Below are positions 38,101 to 49,040 of a DNA stretch of 64,000 nucleotides, one piece after another. The stretch spans positions 5,835,001 to 5,899,000 of the forward strand of contig JBBMNZ010000030.1 in assembly GCA_037954325.1 (NCBI GenBank), given 5' to 3'. The DNA is from Fistularia commersonii (taxonomy: Eukaryota > Chordata > Actinopteri > Syngnathiformes > Fistulariidae). The first letter of the stretch is position 1. Every line of letters begins with the position of its first letter. Made by a program: the position numbers and the translations under genes. Below the pieces are notes generated by a model. It did not search any database and was not told the DNA's origin. It worked only from the letters and a program-made list of their open reading frames with translations.

Positions 38101-40210
38101 ACCATCAAATAAAAGGTAAAAACAATTAAATGTAACCTTTGTAGGCTGTAATTGTTACACACAACAAAATATGCATTTAGTAGCTCATGTTTTAAACATT
38201 ATGATGACTTTAGCTACATAATTTTTGTAAGCAAGCCTTTTGCTGAGGCTTGATATCAGTCTTCTTTTTCCAATTCTGGCTTCTATCTCAGTGACTTTTC
38301 CTTCAATTTTCCATTCTTTATTTCGTACAGCCATTTATAGCTAACAAAAAAAGCAAACTATTATTTCTAGATTTGTTGATACTATGTTTTTGCAGTTACT
38401 ATTTTGCTTATTGTGTGTCTGTTCTTGTGATTTGTTATTATTCTTGTTGCTGTTGCTTGTATATTTCAATGTTGTCATGGTTCTGGTGACCATAGTGGAG
38501 CTAATCATTGTTGGTGTTGTTGATCGGCATTGTTATTTTGTTTGTTTTTGTTGGTGTGCTGGTTGTAGTAGTGTTGTTCGTTGTAACTGTTGTTGCCCCC
38601 TGGAATATTCGGGGTCCAGAATCATGGGGCAATGTCATTTGGGGGTTTGAGTGCAAAAGTGGTTCAAAGAGGTTGAAAGAGCTATAAAATGACATGATAA
38701 TCTTACTAAACTTGGTTTAAACTTATTGATTGAATATATTTTTGATTTGTACACTGGTCCTATTTTCTGTTTAGAACACACATCAACCTCAAATCAACCC
38801 CTAATGCCCCCAGCTCTTTAAAGCCATTTTTGCCAAAGCAGATGGACGTTTGGTCCATGCTGACACTCCCACAAGCCAACTGTGAAATTTCCTGACCAAT
38901 AGTAGGAGAGCTAATTCAGAAATACGGTAAAATGTCTTAGTTACCAATTGTAGATCACAACTTAGCTTAATAATGAAAAAGGAGACTGTGCTGAGCAACC
39001 ACCAAGCAACAGTGCTGAAGTTTACACGTCCCCATATAGTATTTCCAATCGGCAGAAGTCTAGTAATATTATAATGAAGCTAACCAAGTCTGCAGACACG
39101 AAGCACATTGCTCTCTCCTGTGGTGTGAATTATAGTTACTGCACGACAATATAATCAAGAACCACAAAGGGAAATTGATTGATCAGTTGCTTTGTTTGGT
39201 CTTGAATAGGAGTGTGCATTTAGAATTGATTCCAGATAGATCGGTCCATTTGAATCAGCCACCAAGCCATTTGATCAACTCCTCTGACTGACAGTCGTAC
39301 TTGTGCAGTGTTAAATAATGATGCCAAGCTTATCTTGAAGTCAACAACGTGGAGACATCTCAGAGTAACAAAGTAATAAGAACAAAAAGTGGCCTCATAG
39401 GAGAAACTTCGATGGTTATAGTGTTGGTCGAATGATTGTTTCAAGCAAGACTGGAAACAAGCAATATACCAATATTTTCAGATAATGACAGGCCTGCTGC
39501 AGACCTTCAGGCTGGCCTAAAGAGACAATGGTTGTCATAAATTTTTACATGTTGGATTGTCACTCCTCAGACATTCAAATGAGCTTCGGTACACCTAAGT
39601 CACATGCAGCCCTTATCAACTTCTTAACTTGAATCTGAGTCTCAAGGTTGGACAACAACATTGTTATAATAAAATTCAAACCGATTCCTAATCTTGTACT
39701 TTAAGCTGATTTACACTTGCATATGTACAATCTTGTTCTAACCTAAAGATTAAATGAGAAATGGTAACGCAATGTCAGTTTGACATCTGATAGATGGCTA
39801 ACGTCACAAATACATTATTAGGAAATTGAAATGGGGTCGGATGACATTTAAATGCACAGTTGTTTTTAAAACCAGCAAATAGAAATGTCAAAAAATGCAG
39901 AATTGTTGATTTGTGGATATTAACGAGCAGAAATTTGGACAAAATTCATTTTGCATTAGTCGACAATGGATATAAATGTCGATAACAACAGTAGGCAATA
40001 TTTTAAAGCAAATCATTTGCATTAGCCATCCAAAAATGTCAATCACAGCTTAGATTCTCCAGAATATCATGCTTTATATTGTTTATCTCTATATTATCTC
40101 TCTATTTATCTCGTTAGCCCACCATATAAAAAACCCTTTGTGATAAGACAGATATAGTTTTCAAATGCCATTATCTTCAACTACGTGAAAGTTAATTGAA
40201 AACATAGCGT

Positions 40211-40246
<36 letters not shown>

Positions 40247-40665
40247 ACCCTCCCATAACACACACATAAACTTGTAATCAGTTACAACATGTCCCCTCCC
40301 CCTTCCCCTTTGTGATCCCCCAAATTGTTCCTATCCAATTAACTGAACCCGTGTGTTGGCTCTCCGCCTGCACATCCTCATCCTCTTGGTTACCTCTGCT
40401 TTTCATGGCTGGCGAGCTGGGCGGTGTGTCATTGTAGGCTGGGGAGAGGTAGAGGTAGCTCGTGTTGACCCCTTGCTCAAAGTCAAATGGAGAGTGGTAT
40501 TCCTCCAGGGGCTCCATGGTTAGAGCTTGCTGCCCAAGTTAAGCTGGACTGACTACCACCTCTGTGCCACCAGCCCTACCTCTGGAAAGCCCGAGTGCTG
40601 ATTGTCTGCATGTGATCTGGCCGCGTGCTGATCGTCTTGTTGTTTACAGCATCCTATGCTCTTCT

Positions 40666-40713
<48 letters not shown>

Positions 40714-43700
40714 AGAGAGAGAGAGAGGAAAAAAATTAATATCCTGTTCCACAAACTTGCAAGAAGGCTTTCAGGTGTTCAAATGGTCCGCACTGTAGCT
40801 TGGCTTCAGTTTCTGCATTTCCACTCCTCAGGGTTAATAAGTTGTCTGTCCCACATACACTTGCACACGCACTTCCTGTTCACAGCCGTATCAAAGGTCA
40901 GCTCCTAGTCCATCTTTGCAAATGTAAACAAGTTCTAATATCTGCTTGCATTGATGTTGCATGTCAATCCATACGTCGGTTTCTAAACTCTATCCCCTCC
41001 TTCACTTTCTCTCATCTAGCCTGCCGTCGAGCAGAGAGGGGGAGAGAGGTCCGATTTGTGTGAGTCAGTCACATGATGTGTGAGTAAGGGGTGGGGGGCA
41101 GAAGATGAAAAGCATAATCTGTAGTGTCCCAGATTACAGTGAAGCGCTAATCCACAGTGGACAGCCCAGCCTGGAGCAGCAGTAAAGCTAGTCAGCTAGA
41201 ATAGAGGAGAGAATGCCAGAGGCTAAACTAGGTATTGTGTGTCTACTTGGGAAAGGCAAGATGGGTAAAGTGTACGAGAGCTACTATGTGGGTGTTGATG
41301 CATGTCAGTTGAGTCATCCTTTCAATCGCAGTGACTGAGATGGGCATCTGAAAAAACTAAAAAATTTCAAGCACATTTACAAACCACATTAAATCGACTG
41401 TGCATGTCTACCACAAGAAAGATACTGATTTCAAATGAACAGTATGGCATTTAGTTATCAATTGCACATGAATGGGATTTTTCATATTTTGGTCAAAGAC
41501 ATTCAGTTAGAAACAGACGACTGGCACTGCAGCTGCAGTGAAGTAGAGAAAGCGGCCTGGTGACATTCCAGCACTAATGTCCGACATTTTGACAAGAGAA
41601 ACTGTAACAGTGACATGCTTAGAGGGAGGAAGTCATTAGAGGGACGAGGAGGACTTACTGACTGTCCCTTTTAGAGACATTTAACATGACTATACAACAG
41701 AAGGCAATTTTAATGGAAATTTACTGTGCCGGAGTTAATTGAGACATGGATAAGGGGTAAATAAAAAAAACATATTCATAGAAAATTATTAGAAGTACCC
41801 TATTTTAGTCCTTGTTGTTACGAATGATAACTAAATGAAAATTAACTGAAATTTGAATCAAATTGGGCTATGAAGGAAGTTCATTAGAATAGGGTGCAAA
41901 ATCACGACGCTGTTCCTTAACCACTTCCATGTTAAGTGGGGGTCTCATGTCTCACAGTGCCTCTCAGGGTGCACAAATCATACCAGATGATTGTGATTGA
42001 AAGGTGATAGCCAGAAATGATGTTCAAACAAAATAAATGTTTTTTGTAAAGTAAAACTGTCACTCCCTGATAGTTTTCACATCATTCTATTTGTACGTCT
42101 AGCGAGCTGCAGCTATATTACAGTTCTATACTTGAGGTTAAAATATGAATGCCGAATGTGAAGGATGGTTTAAGATAAGGTCCTGAATTCAAAAGGGAAA
42201 GTTGTCCAAAACTATTCAAAGGATAACAATTAATCTCTAAATTTTGGCTTAATATAATAGCCATGACATGATGAATCTGATTTAATACATGTGACTCCCC
42301 AGCTGTGATCTTGCTACACGCTAAAGCAAATGTACTTTTAATGTACTTCTTACACACTGGATAGCAAATCAAGGGTGGTTAACAGAATCTCATGGTGTAG
42401 TAGCATTATAATGCTGGTGTGCAAGGCAGGAATCATAAATACTGTGCCAGGCCTGGCTGCGTGTGACAGTCCTGTGCAGCAGAAAGTAAACTGAGGACCA
42501 TGCACTATAGGATAATGGAGTGACTACTTTGGACCTGCATCTGCCCTGTCAGAGTACATTGCTATTTTTCCAGTTGGCAACTTCAGCCCGGAAGGGGACA
42601 CTCACTGCAGAAGATTAATAAATGCAAAAAAAAAAAAAAAAATGGCCACAAATGCAACTGAGAGTTCCTTTTCCAACGTATGTCAGTCTGCTGACAGCAG
42701 ACGATACAAAATATAAGACAGATGGAAAAGACATGGCAAATGAGTATTAATGGTAAGACAGACAAAATGTTTATGAACACTAAGACTGGACAGAGCTCCT
42801 GACAGGATGAGATTAACATTACTTCCACTCATCCGCCCTCCTGACCAATAAAGCCTCTGATTTTTCAGAGACTCTGGATTCATGTGACGTTTGTTAAGAG
42901 AAAATAATAGGGATGCTTGAAACTGATTATATGTTGCTACAAACAATTATGAAAAACATTCCATCCGAGTTGAAGATTTGCTTTGAAATTTATCAGTTCT
43001 TCAATATCAGTGGGTAACTTGACTGGACTGTCTGATTTGTTTTCACTCAGTGACCACAACGTTTAAGAAATGCCATCAAGGCCTATCAGCTCCCATCCGC
43101 CCCACTGTAACCACAAACAGACAGACATTTTCAAGTGGGTAACGAAGCACAGCATGAGATCAATTACCTTCATATTTCTGGCATCGTCTGTCACATGATT
43201 CCTCTAAAACAAGAATCATGAGACAGGAGCCGCTGAGCACGCAGTGAGCAAGCAAGCCTGCAATGGTCCCATGAGGCGTGCATCATGGGAAAACAGTGAG
43301 AGGAAAGGCAGGCAGTGGTATCGGCTCAGGTGCTGCAGTGTCTTATTTTTGGGGGGCGGGGGGTATAGAGAGGACTTGCGTCATCGTATTCCAAAACCAA
43401 TCTTTTCAAGTGGATAAAATCATGTCTGCCAATGTATGGAGAATCCCTCATCTCACCAGCAAAATGCAAATAAGAGGGTTCACACTTACACACTTAATGT
43501 GTTTGTGTCCCACATACGGTGGAATTACCGAGGGTTTGAATTAGCTTTTGTTGGTATACCTGTGAAAGGCTGATTCACTCATTATTCCATGGCTCTCGTA
43601 AAAGAAATGTGGTGACATTATATCAGTCACTCAGAGACCTTAGGTTCATTCATAAGAGGCAGTAAAGCTACATATGAAGTCTATAGGAGTTCATGTCTAC

Positions 43701-46700
43701 ATTCTGCACATTTGACAGCGAGGCCCCAGGTTTCTCTGTACAGTGTGGAGCTGAGGGCAGAGCTACCAGACAGGTGACAGCTCTGCTGAGCCAAATATCA
43801 CAGGCCAATGAAACTTTCACCAAAAACAAGTACTGAAGAACAAGGAATCAGCCCAAAGTACAATTTGAAGTGACCTGTGTTTTTCCTTCCCCCAATATTA
43901 CATGCATTTAGTGTATACAGGTGGGTACAATCAAATTATGCAATTATTGTATGAATCAGTTTGTAAATAACCCTGAGGTTTTATTGATAATGCATTTTCT
44001 CAGCCATTTAGGAATGGGAGCTACACAAGGAAAGTAACTGGCGGATTGAACAGGAAGTACACCCCCCCCCCCCCCCCCCCCAGGATTCAATTTTATTACT
44101 TATTCAACTACATTTTCAAAAATATTGAACTTTTCTGTGCTTAATGAATGTTATAGCAGCCCTTTCTCAAAGTTGACAACACCAGCAGGGGTCCTCAGAC
44201 AATTTAACTTCAAGACCCATGATCTAAGAGGTCCAAGTACTAACTAGTTTTTCAGTCATTATTACTTACAATGGAAAAGTGTAACACCAAATGAAAGGTC
44301 TATTCAAGTCTTAAATGCCAACACTGCCATCATAAATCCCACTTAAAGAACTCTGATTTGATATAAATAGTGTGGCTCATGCTGTCAGTGACATAACAGA
44401 CGGTGTACTTCCCTTATGGAATCACAGCTTCCTCTCACAGGGGGGAAGGGAGTGCCCTGCTACTACCCCATGTGATGTCATGGTAAATCAAGAAAATTTA
44501 CAACACAGCACCCCTTCACAGCTTCCATTATGTGACATCACAGCCTTCACTTTCTCAGTGCAACCACACAGACTATTCAGATTTATGGTCGGCCATCATA
44601 TAAATCGATTCTCTGCTCTTCTTTTTGCAGCATACAGATGATTGCACAGCTCACTTCCAAGTCAATTTCCTAAAAAATAAAAAGGAAACAACAAACAAAC
44701 AAAAAATAACAAACATCTATGAAAGTAACCACTGAATGTGATGCGGTTAAGCAAAAGTAACTAAAAGGTGAATAGTGATCACATAATTTTCATATCCTAA
44801 CATAATTCCCATTTAATGCTGAGCTAGTAGTTAAATCTCAATGAAATGTATCAAAGAACTGTGAAAATATTAGATTTTTTTTTTAAAGTAAAACTGATCA
44901 AGCAACCTTGATTAGTCTGACAAACATGACCTTGGACTTCCTGACTGACCTCTCAATTGAAAGCCCTCAGTTGTACACCAGTGAAATCTAATAAGGAAAA
45001 AAAAAAGTTGAGCGCTGCTTCTGATCAATGTCGTTTGGCAAGATGGAGGGAAAAACAAGACTTGTTTGGCGAAGCCTGACAGATCGCTCTTTTTGAACAT
45101 GTTTGAGCAAAACACACAGCATATGATTTAGGAAATGTAAAATGAAATCCACAACAACAGCAAGAACGGAAACTAGTCCCATTGCTGGTCTGTGGGAGAA
45201 ATTTCATCAAGTCAAAATGTCATCTACAACAACATATAACTCATCATACACTTATTTCCTTTCAGCTAAACTCTTCTGCACAGCTCTTTCATCCTGTCAT
45301 CTGCGATCACTCAATCCAAACACTGACAGATGAGGGAGGAAGAAGGTCAAGTGGGACATGTAGAAATGACAGCTTTCCCAAAATGGTAAATGCACTGTAA
45401 ACTTTAACAAGGCTCCTATATAATGAGTCACTCGTGACTTGAAATAAGATCAATAGACAGGTGCAAACAGGGTAGGGTTTATCCACCGGGTAATGCGTTT
45501 CATTGTCAGTCAATACCTATATTGAGTTTGGAATTGGGGAGGACAATCACTAAGGCTAATATCCAGATTCAAGTGATTTAAAAAAAATTGACAGCAAAGG
45601 CCATACTGATTTTTGCTGCTTTGTGAAGTATATATATTTTAAGCAATAAAAGGGCTTTGCAACTAAATATATGCAGCCATGTTGGATTTGTCACACAACT
45701 GTGAAAATGGTGAAAAATACATAGAAATTATGAATACCTTAACCCAATTATTGCATTTCAATGATGTTTTGACAATTTCGAGCTCCCATACATACCTGCA
45801 CGAGGCTGTGACAGGATAACTAACAATGCTGTCTATTGCCATGGCAGTGTGGTGAGAAAAGACAAGGACGCAGTGGGAGAAACAGTCATAAACTAGAATG
45901 AAACTCCTCTGGCAGAGGAGATGCACAGGAGATTAACTCAGCAAAACCTGAGACTTACAACTTTCTTAATTCATGCATTTTAGAGGTCATTACAATATTA
46001 CGCTTGATGTATCGATGTGAAAACATGAATTCATATTACACACTGGGGTTTCTGAGAGATGCTGCTGGGGGAAATAGCTGTAAGAAGGATCTGTGTGAAT
46101 GACATTTTCATCCTATGAATGATGTGGAAAGTAGTGGCATCAGCAAGAGGGAAAAATTGACAGTGGATTAAAATGGAAGCCTTATTGACAACTGTGTTTA
46201 TAGTGAACAACACCTGTAAGTCTCCTTGAGATTAACTGCAGCGATATGGAGTGTGTTATTCATTTTATTCTGAGAATGTCTGTCAAAGAAATTAAGCATG
46301 TTCCATCAAGACAATCACTCAGAGAGCAGTAAAGGCTATATTTTCTTGTACCCAACATCAGTATCCTAAATATGCTGTGGATTTTGCTGTTATTCACCTT
46401 AAGGGCAAGGACACAGAACAGAAGATGCAGAGCACAGGAAATGACATTTTTTGAAACCAGACTGCTTTTGTTGAAGGGAAATGAGGTCAGCTGTGCCTTA
46501 TTTACCTCATGCAGAGATGAACTAATAAAACGTTTGAGACTTTTAATCTTCCTCCAAAAACTACAAAGCACAGAGTGGACTTTTATGGTTTAACTTGGTT
46601 CGCAAATTAATAATGTTTTTTTCAATTTTCAAAGACATAGCCTTGTAGAAATTAAGACGTATGCACGTGGCTTGCAAGCAGCTGTCTGTTGAATGTGCAA

Positions 46701-47511
46701 GCAATGCGGATGAGAGGAAATGTCCAGGTGAGTGAGAGAAGAGATGCATTCCTACACAGGCGTTTCTTTTCTTAGCATTAACATACTGACAGTCCCATGT
46801 GTTTTATTAGGCTTGGAACTGGTCCTACAACCTGGTGTGGCGGAGCAGGAATGCTCTTCATTCAAATAAAATCCACCCCCCATTTCAATATAGGAAGGAT
46901 GAAGTTGTGTAATGCATGATGGACTCTAAACACATTAAATGAAAATCAAAACGAAAGACATAGACCCTGTTACACGTGACCTCACCTTAGGGCTTACAGT
47001 ATAATATTTTGAAAACTGGGTGTTCCCTATTTGTGCAGGTCCACGAATACAGGGCGTGAATATCCAGCCAATTAAACAATCGTAGTACAAAGATTTGAGA
47101 CTTGAGTCTTTGAGTCTTGTCTTCCAATGGCTAAAAAAAATCCCTCTATTTCTAGAAGGAACGTTATGCTAGTGTTCAAATGAATTAGTAATTTCGACTT
47201 CCTCATTGGTGTAACCACCGAAACTGCTCGTTCATGCTGAGGAATATTGTATTTCCGCAAACGTGTTTGTTTGTTTGACAATATTACATCTCGAATGATG
47301 CCGTTTCTTTTGAAAACTCGACTTTTTCAGCTAGCAATATTTCCCTCAGGTCTGACACGTGAGGTTAGCATATGTTCTCTGTACCAATTGTAGACACAGC
47401 AAAGTTATCTAGTATGGAAACTTTCGTGTGAGGCAACAATTTCACCGGAAAAAAACATAGTGTTTCTGATAATAATTCGTCAAATTAATTACCTTTATCT
47501 TCATCCTCCAT
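30738..47511 (-). CDS. TPD52: TPD52, tumor protein D52 (complete; two alternative first exons)
   Basis: Minus strand. A distal first exon (47493-47511, MEDEDK) and a proximal one (40394-40517, MEPLEEYHSPFDFEQGV) both end in the same phase and can join the common exons 36328-36449, 34433-34581, 33624-33725, 31242-31290 and 30738-30854. Predicted lengths are 185 and 220 residues; the short human isoform has 184. The core has an acidic EEQQELHREL segment, a coiled coil (VEDEIQTLSHVLAAKEKQLAEIKKKLGI; about 48-75 in the short form, 83-110 in the long), then WQEV, YRKTSETL, AFSTVGSAISRKLDDV and PTFKSFEER, all diagnostic of the D52 family. These small cytosolic proteins dimerise through the coil and act in vesicle trafficking and lipid storage. 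The last exon is a divergent Ser/Pro-rich tail. TPD52L1 and TPD52L2 are alternatives, but the SPFDF N terminus and the ZBTB10 neighbour favour TPD52. Confidence 0.92.
31242..31290 (-). CDS. TPD52: TPD52 exon 5 (PTFKSFEE)
   Basis: The acceptor is TTTCTTTCACAG and the donor AAG|GTAATG. The 49-nt exon encodes NAPTFKSFEERMETLK, matching NSPTFKSFEEKVENLK. Confidence 0.93.
32204..32260. repeat. 30-bp direct tandem repeat, two copies
   Basis: ATTTGAGCCACGTAAA at 32204-32219 recurs at 32234-32249, with similar flanking TAATTTGG / TAATTTTGG. Confidence 0.9.
33624..33725 (-). CDS. TPD52: TPD52 exon 4
   Basis: The acceptor is CTCTCACTCAG and the donor CAG|GTGAGT; 102 nt. It encodes YRKTSETLTTASQKATAAF and STVGSAISRKLDDV, closely matching the family. 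Confidence 0.94.
34433..34581 (-). CDS. TPD52: TPD52 exon 3 (coiled coil)
   Basis: The acceptor is CTGTGTTTCCAG and the donor AATGC|GTGAGT. The 149-nt exon encodes the heptad-bearing VEDEIQTLSHVLAAKEKQLA and KLGI, then NISRTWQEVTTSN. This is the most conserved part of the family and the dimerisation region. Confidence 0.95.
35063..35115. repeat. TA microsatellite
   Basis: 53 bp of TA directly before the hAT-like element's target-site duplication. Confidence 0.96.
35126..35419. mobile_element. Non-autonomous hAT-type DNA transposon remnant
   Basis: Contains CCGCGG-like GGTCTGCGGACTGG and CCGGTCCGCAG and ends AAAAAAGGTTTGGGACCGCT, as in hAT-related elements common in fish. ATCTATAG flanks it at 35118-35125 and 35420-35427; 8-bp duplications are typical of hAT. 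No transposase frame is present. Confidence 0.65.
35717..35945 (+). mobile_element. SINE-like element
   Basis: GGGCGGTATAGTGTAGTCGT resembles a tRNA-type head. AGCAAGGCACTGAACCTCCA, GCGCTGCTCAGTG and the terminal ACAAATAAAGGGATTC match the body and tail of a common fish SINE2-type family. Confidence 0.65.
36328..36449 (-). CDS. TPD52: TPD52 exon 2 (acidic linker)
   Basis: The acceptor is TTTTGCCTCCCAG and the donor AAG|GTCATC, a weak but GT donor. Two bases complete a Gly codon, then 40 codons follow, ending in MTDEEQQELHRELLK, the equivalent of the EEEQEELRRELAK segment. Confidence 0.9.
36450..40393 (-). other. TPD52: TPD52 intron
   Basis: AT-rich and non-coding, with a short low-complexity TTG-rich patch near 38400-38600 and a CA tract at 40214-40244. 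No exon was seen. Confidence 0.85.
40214..40244. repeat. CA microsatellite
   Basis: CA dinucleotide run of 31 bp in a TPD52 intron. Confidence 0.95.
40394..40517 (-). CDS. TPD52: TPD52 proximal alternative first coding exon (long isoform)
   Basis: ATG in a strong context (AACCATGG) begins 41 codons plus one base, ending at donor AGAG|GTAACC. The peptide EYHSPFDFEQGVNTSYLYLS corresponds to YQSPFDF, GVNKSYLYLSPS and SPP in human TPD52. Confidence 0.92.
40667..40711. repeat. GT microsatellite in TPD52 proximal promoter
   Basis: Pure GT run, followed by GAGAGA, about 150 bp upstream of the proximal ATG. Confidence 0.97.
41061..41076 (-). promoter_or_regulatory. AP-1 site beside a CACATG E-box, upstream of TPD52 proximal exon
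   Basis: TGAGTCAGTCACATGA joins a perfect AP-1 site to a TCACATGA box (MITF/TFE type). It lies about 545 bp upstream of the proximal ATG, in a purine-rich, more GC-balanced stretch. Confidence 0.35.
44062..44081. repeat. C20 homopolymer
   Basis: Twenty consecutive C on the plus strand, that is G20 on the TPD52 sense strand. Confidence 0.95.
47493..47511 (-). CDS. TPD52: TPD52 distal alternative first coding exon (short isoform)
   Basis: ATG at 47511-47509 has A at -3 and G at +4. It encodes MEDEDK plus one base and ends at donor AAAG|GTAATT. It matches MDRGEQ of the short human isoform in position and phase. The frame stays open upstream to an ATG at 47703 (see findings). Confidence 0.8.
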
Positions 47512-47710
47512 TGTGCGACCCTGCAATGTTTCTGTCGTATATTTATGTCCAGACACTGCAGGTTGTTCTCTTGGCTGCGGCAGATCTTCCTGGTTGCTAT
47601 TGTATCGTCCGTGGACGAACCGCTCGCTTTGAACGACTGCTGTGGATGCACTGACTAAACCAAATCCCCACCGGTTCGCCCCCCAGTTGAAGTGAACCAG
47701 CATGATGCTA
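47512..47710 (-). promoter_or_regulatory. TPD52: TPD52 distal 5' UTR or promoter-proximal region
   Basis: Sequence upstream of the distal ATG is less AT-rich than its surroundings. The frame is open through it for 64 codons from an ATG at 47703. No TATA box is evident. Confidence 0.35.
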
Positions 47711-48156
47711 TCAGGAATTGAGCAGGATTGCTCTCGTTATCAGATGTATTCACTCTACTGCAGTGCTTGTTTGGGTCAGGATAATGTCAGTACGCTGTGT
47801 GTGCCGCGTGCGTTCAGAAAAATCCACTACAGTCCTTTTCAGTTCTATCTTTTTCTGTACATGCAGATTATCTTTTCCCTATTCTCCTGAGAAACTTCCT
47901 TGCATGATATGACATAGCTTACATGGTAACTGGGATATATTATAGAATCAGAGCCCCTTTTTTCATATCTTCTTCCATTCTGACCTCATATTACCAAGGT
48001 AACGTTCCCCCATGTGACATCACAATCCCTAAGTTTCATTCCCAGTCCCACCAACACACATGCACAGTATGTCAAATTGCACTTGAGACAGTGTGCAAAT
48101 GATCCTTGCATTTTTGTATTCTACATTTTATTACTGTGATATCACCCCCCTCCCCC

Positions 48157-48158
<2 letters not shown>

Positions 48159-48193
<35 letters not shown>

Positions 48194-48202
48194 ACACACA
48201 CA
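48159..48202. repeat. CA microsatellite
   Basis: CA run preceded by a C-rich stretch. Confidence 0.96.
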
Positions 48203-48889
48203 TATACATCATAGTTGGTGAACATAGACTCACATATAGACTCCAGTGGTATGTGAAGCACACGAGGAGGAAGTATTCGAAGAGGAAGAAGGCTGCTCTT
48301 TATGTTGTAACAGCTTCTCCTTCCATAGGTTAAACTAAATGACACTTCCGCATGTAGTTTTTTCAGTCAAAGTAGATATGATAAAGGAGACCCTGACATT
48401 AAGAAAAAAAACATAAGCAGAGGAAGAAAAAGGAGGAGAACTGAAAGGACAGGCTACAGCAAGTTCAGAGTATATTTGGTCAGTATCTGCAAGTATCAAA
48501 ACCATACATCTAACTAAGATAAGGTTTCAGTATTTTAAATATTTACAAGTAGTTCAAGAAGTCCAAAATGTGAGTAAAATCAGTGTAAATGAAAGGGCAG
48601 AGAAAACTAAATGGATGCCAAAGCAAGGCTACAGGAATATTCTGTTGATGTTTGTTTTTGAGGGTTTTGTACAAATCAGTAGAAAACATTTAAATTGTTT
48701 TCATTGGTTTTAAAGACAAAGTTCTTATATGTGAATAATACAATTCATCTCGATTCATCTTGGCAGTAGTAGCACAAAACATTTGACTTCACAATAATTT
48801 TTGCAACCTACATTATATTGTGAAACTGTGCGGGTTACAGTTAACAGATTATATATTTCTTCGCCTCATTCTCGGCCAGCTGTATTGAA

Positions 48890-49040
48890 CGAATCTTTTG
48901 TTCGAATCAGTCCATCCAAATGAACGACATTGCACCAGCGGGTCTGCGGTGCCTCGCGCCGCTCGCCGAACGGGGTGGAGCCCGTGGTGACGTCAGCGCG
49001 CAGAAGTGTAAACAGAAGCGAGCACGTGGGTCAACTTTTA
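48890..49040. promoter_or_regulatory. CpG-rich patch with CRE and E-box
   Basis: TGACGTCA at 48988-48995 and CACGTG at 49023-49028 lie in a GC-rich island in otherwise AT-rich DNA. GAACGAATC/TTCGAATCA-type repeats just before it hint that it could instead be part of a transposon remnant. Confidence 0.35.

Larger units (their letters stand above)
40518..47492 (-). other. TPD52: TPD52 intron between alternative first exons; includes proximal promoter
   Basis: The part next to 40517 must hold the proximal promoter and 5' UTR, including a GT microsatellite (40667-40711) and an AP-1/E-box pair at 41061-41076. A C20 run lies at 44062-44081. The rest is unremarkable AT-rich sequence with no exon recognised. 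Confidence 0.75.
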
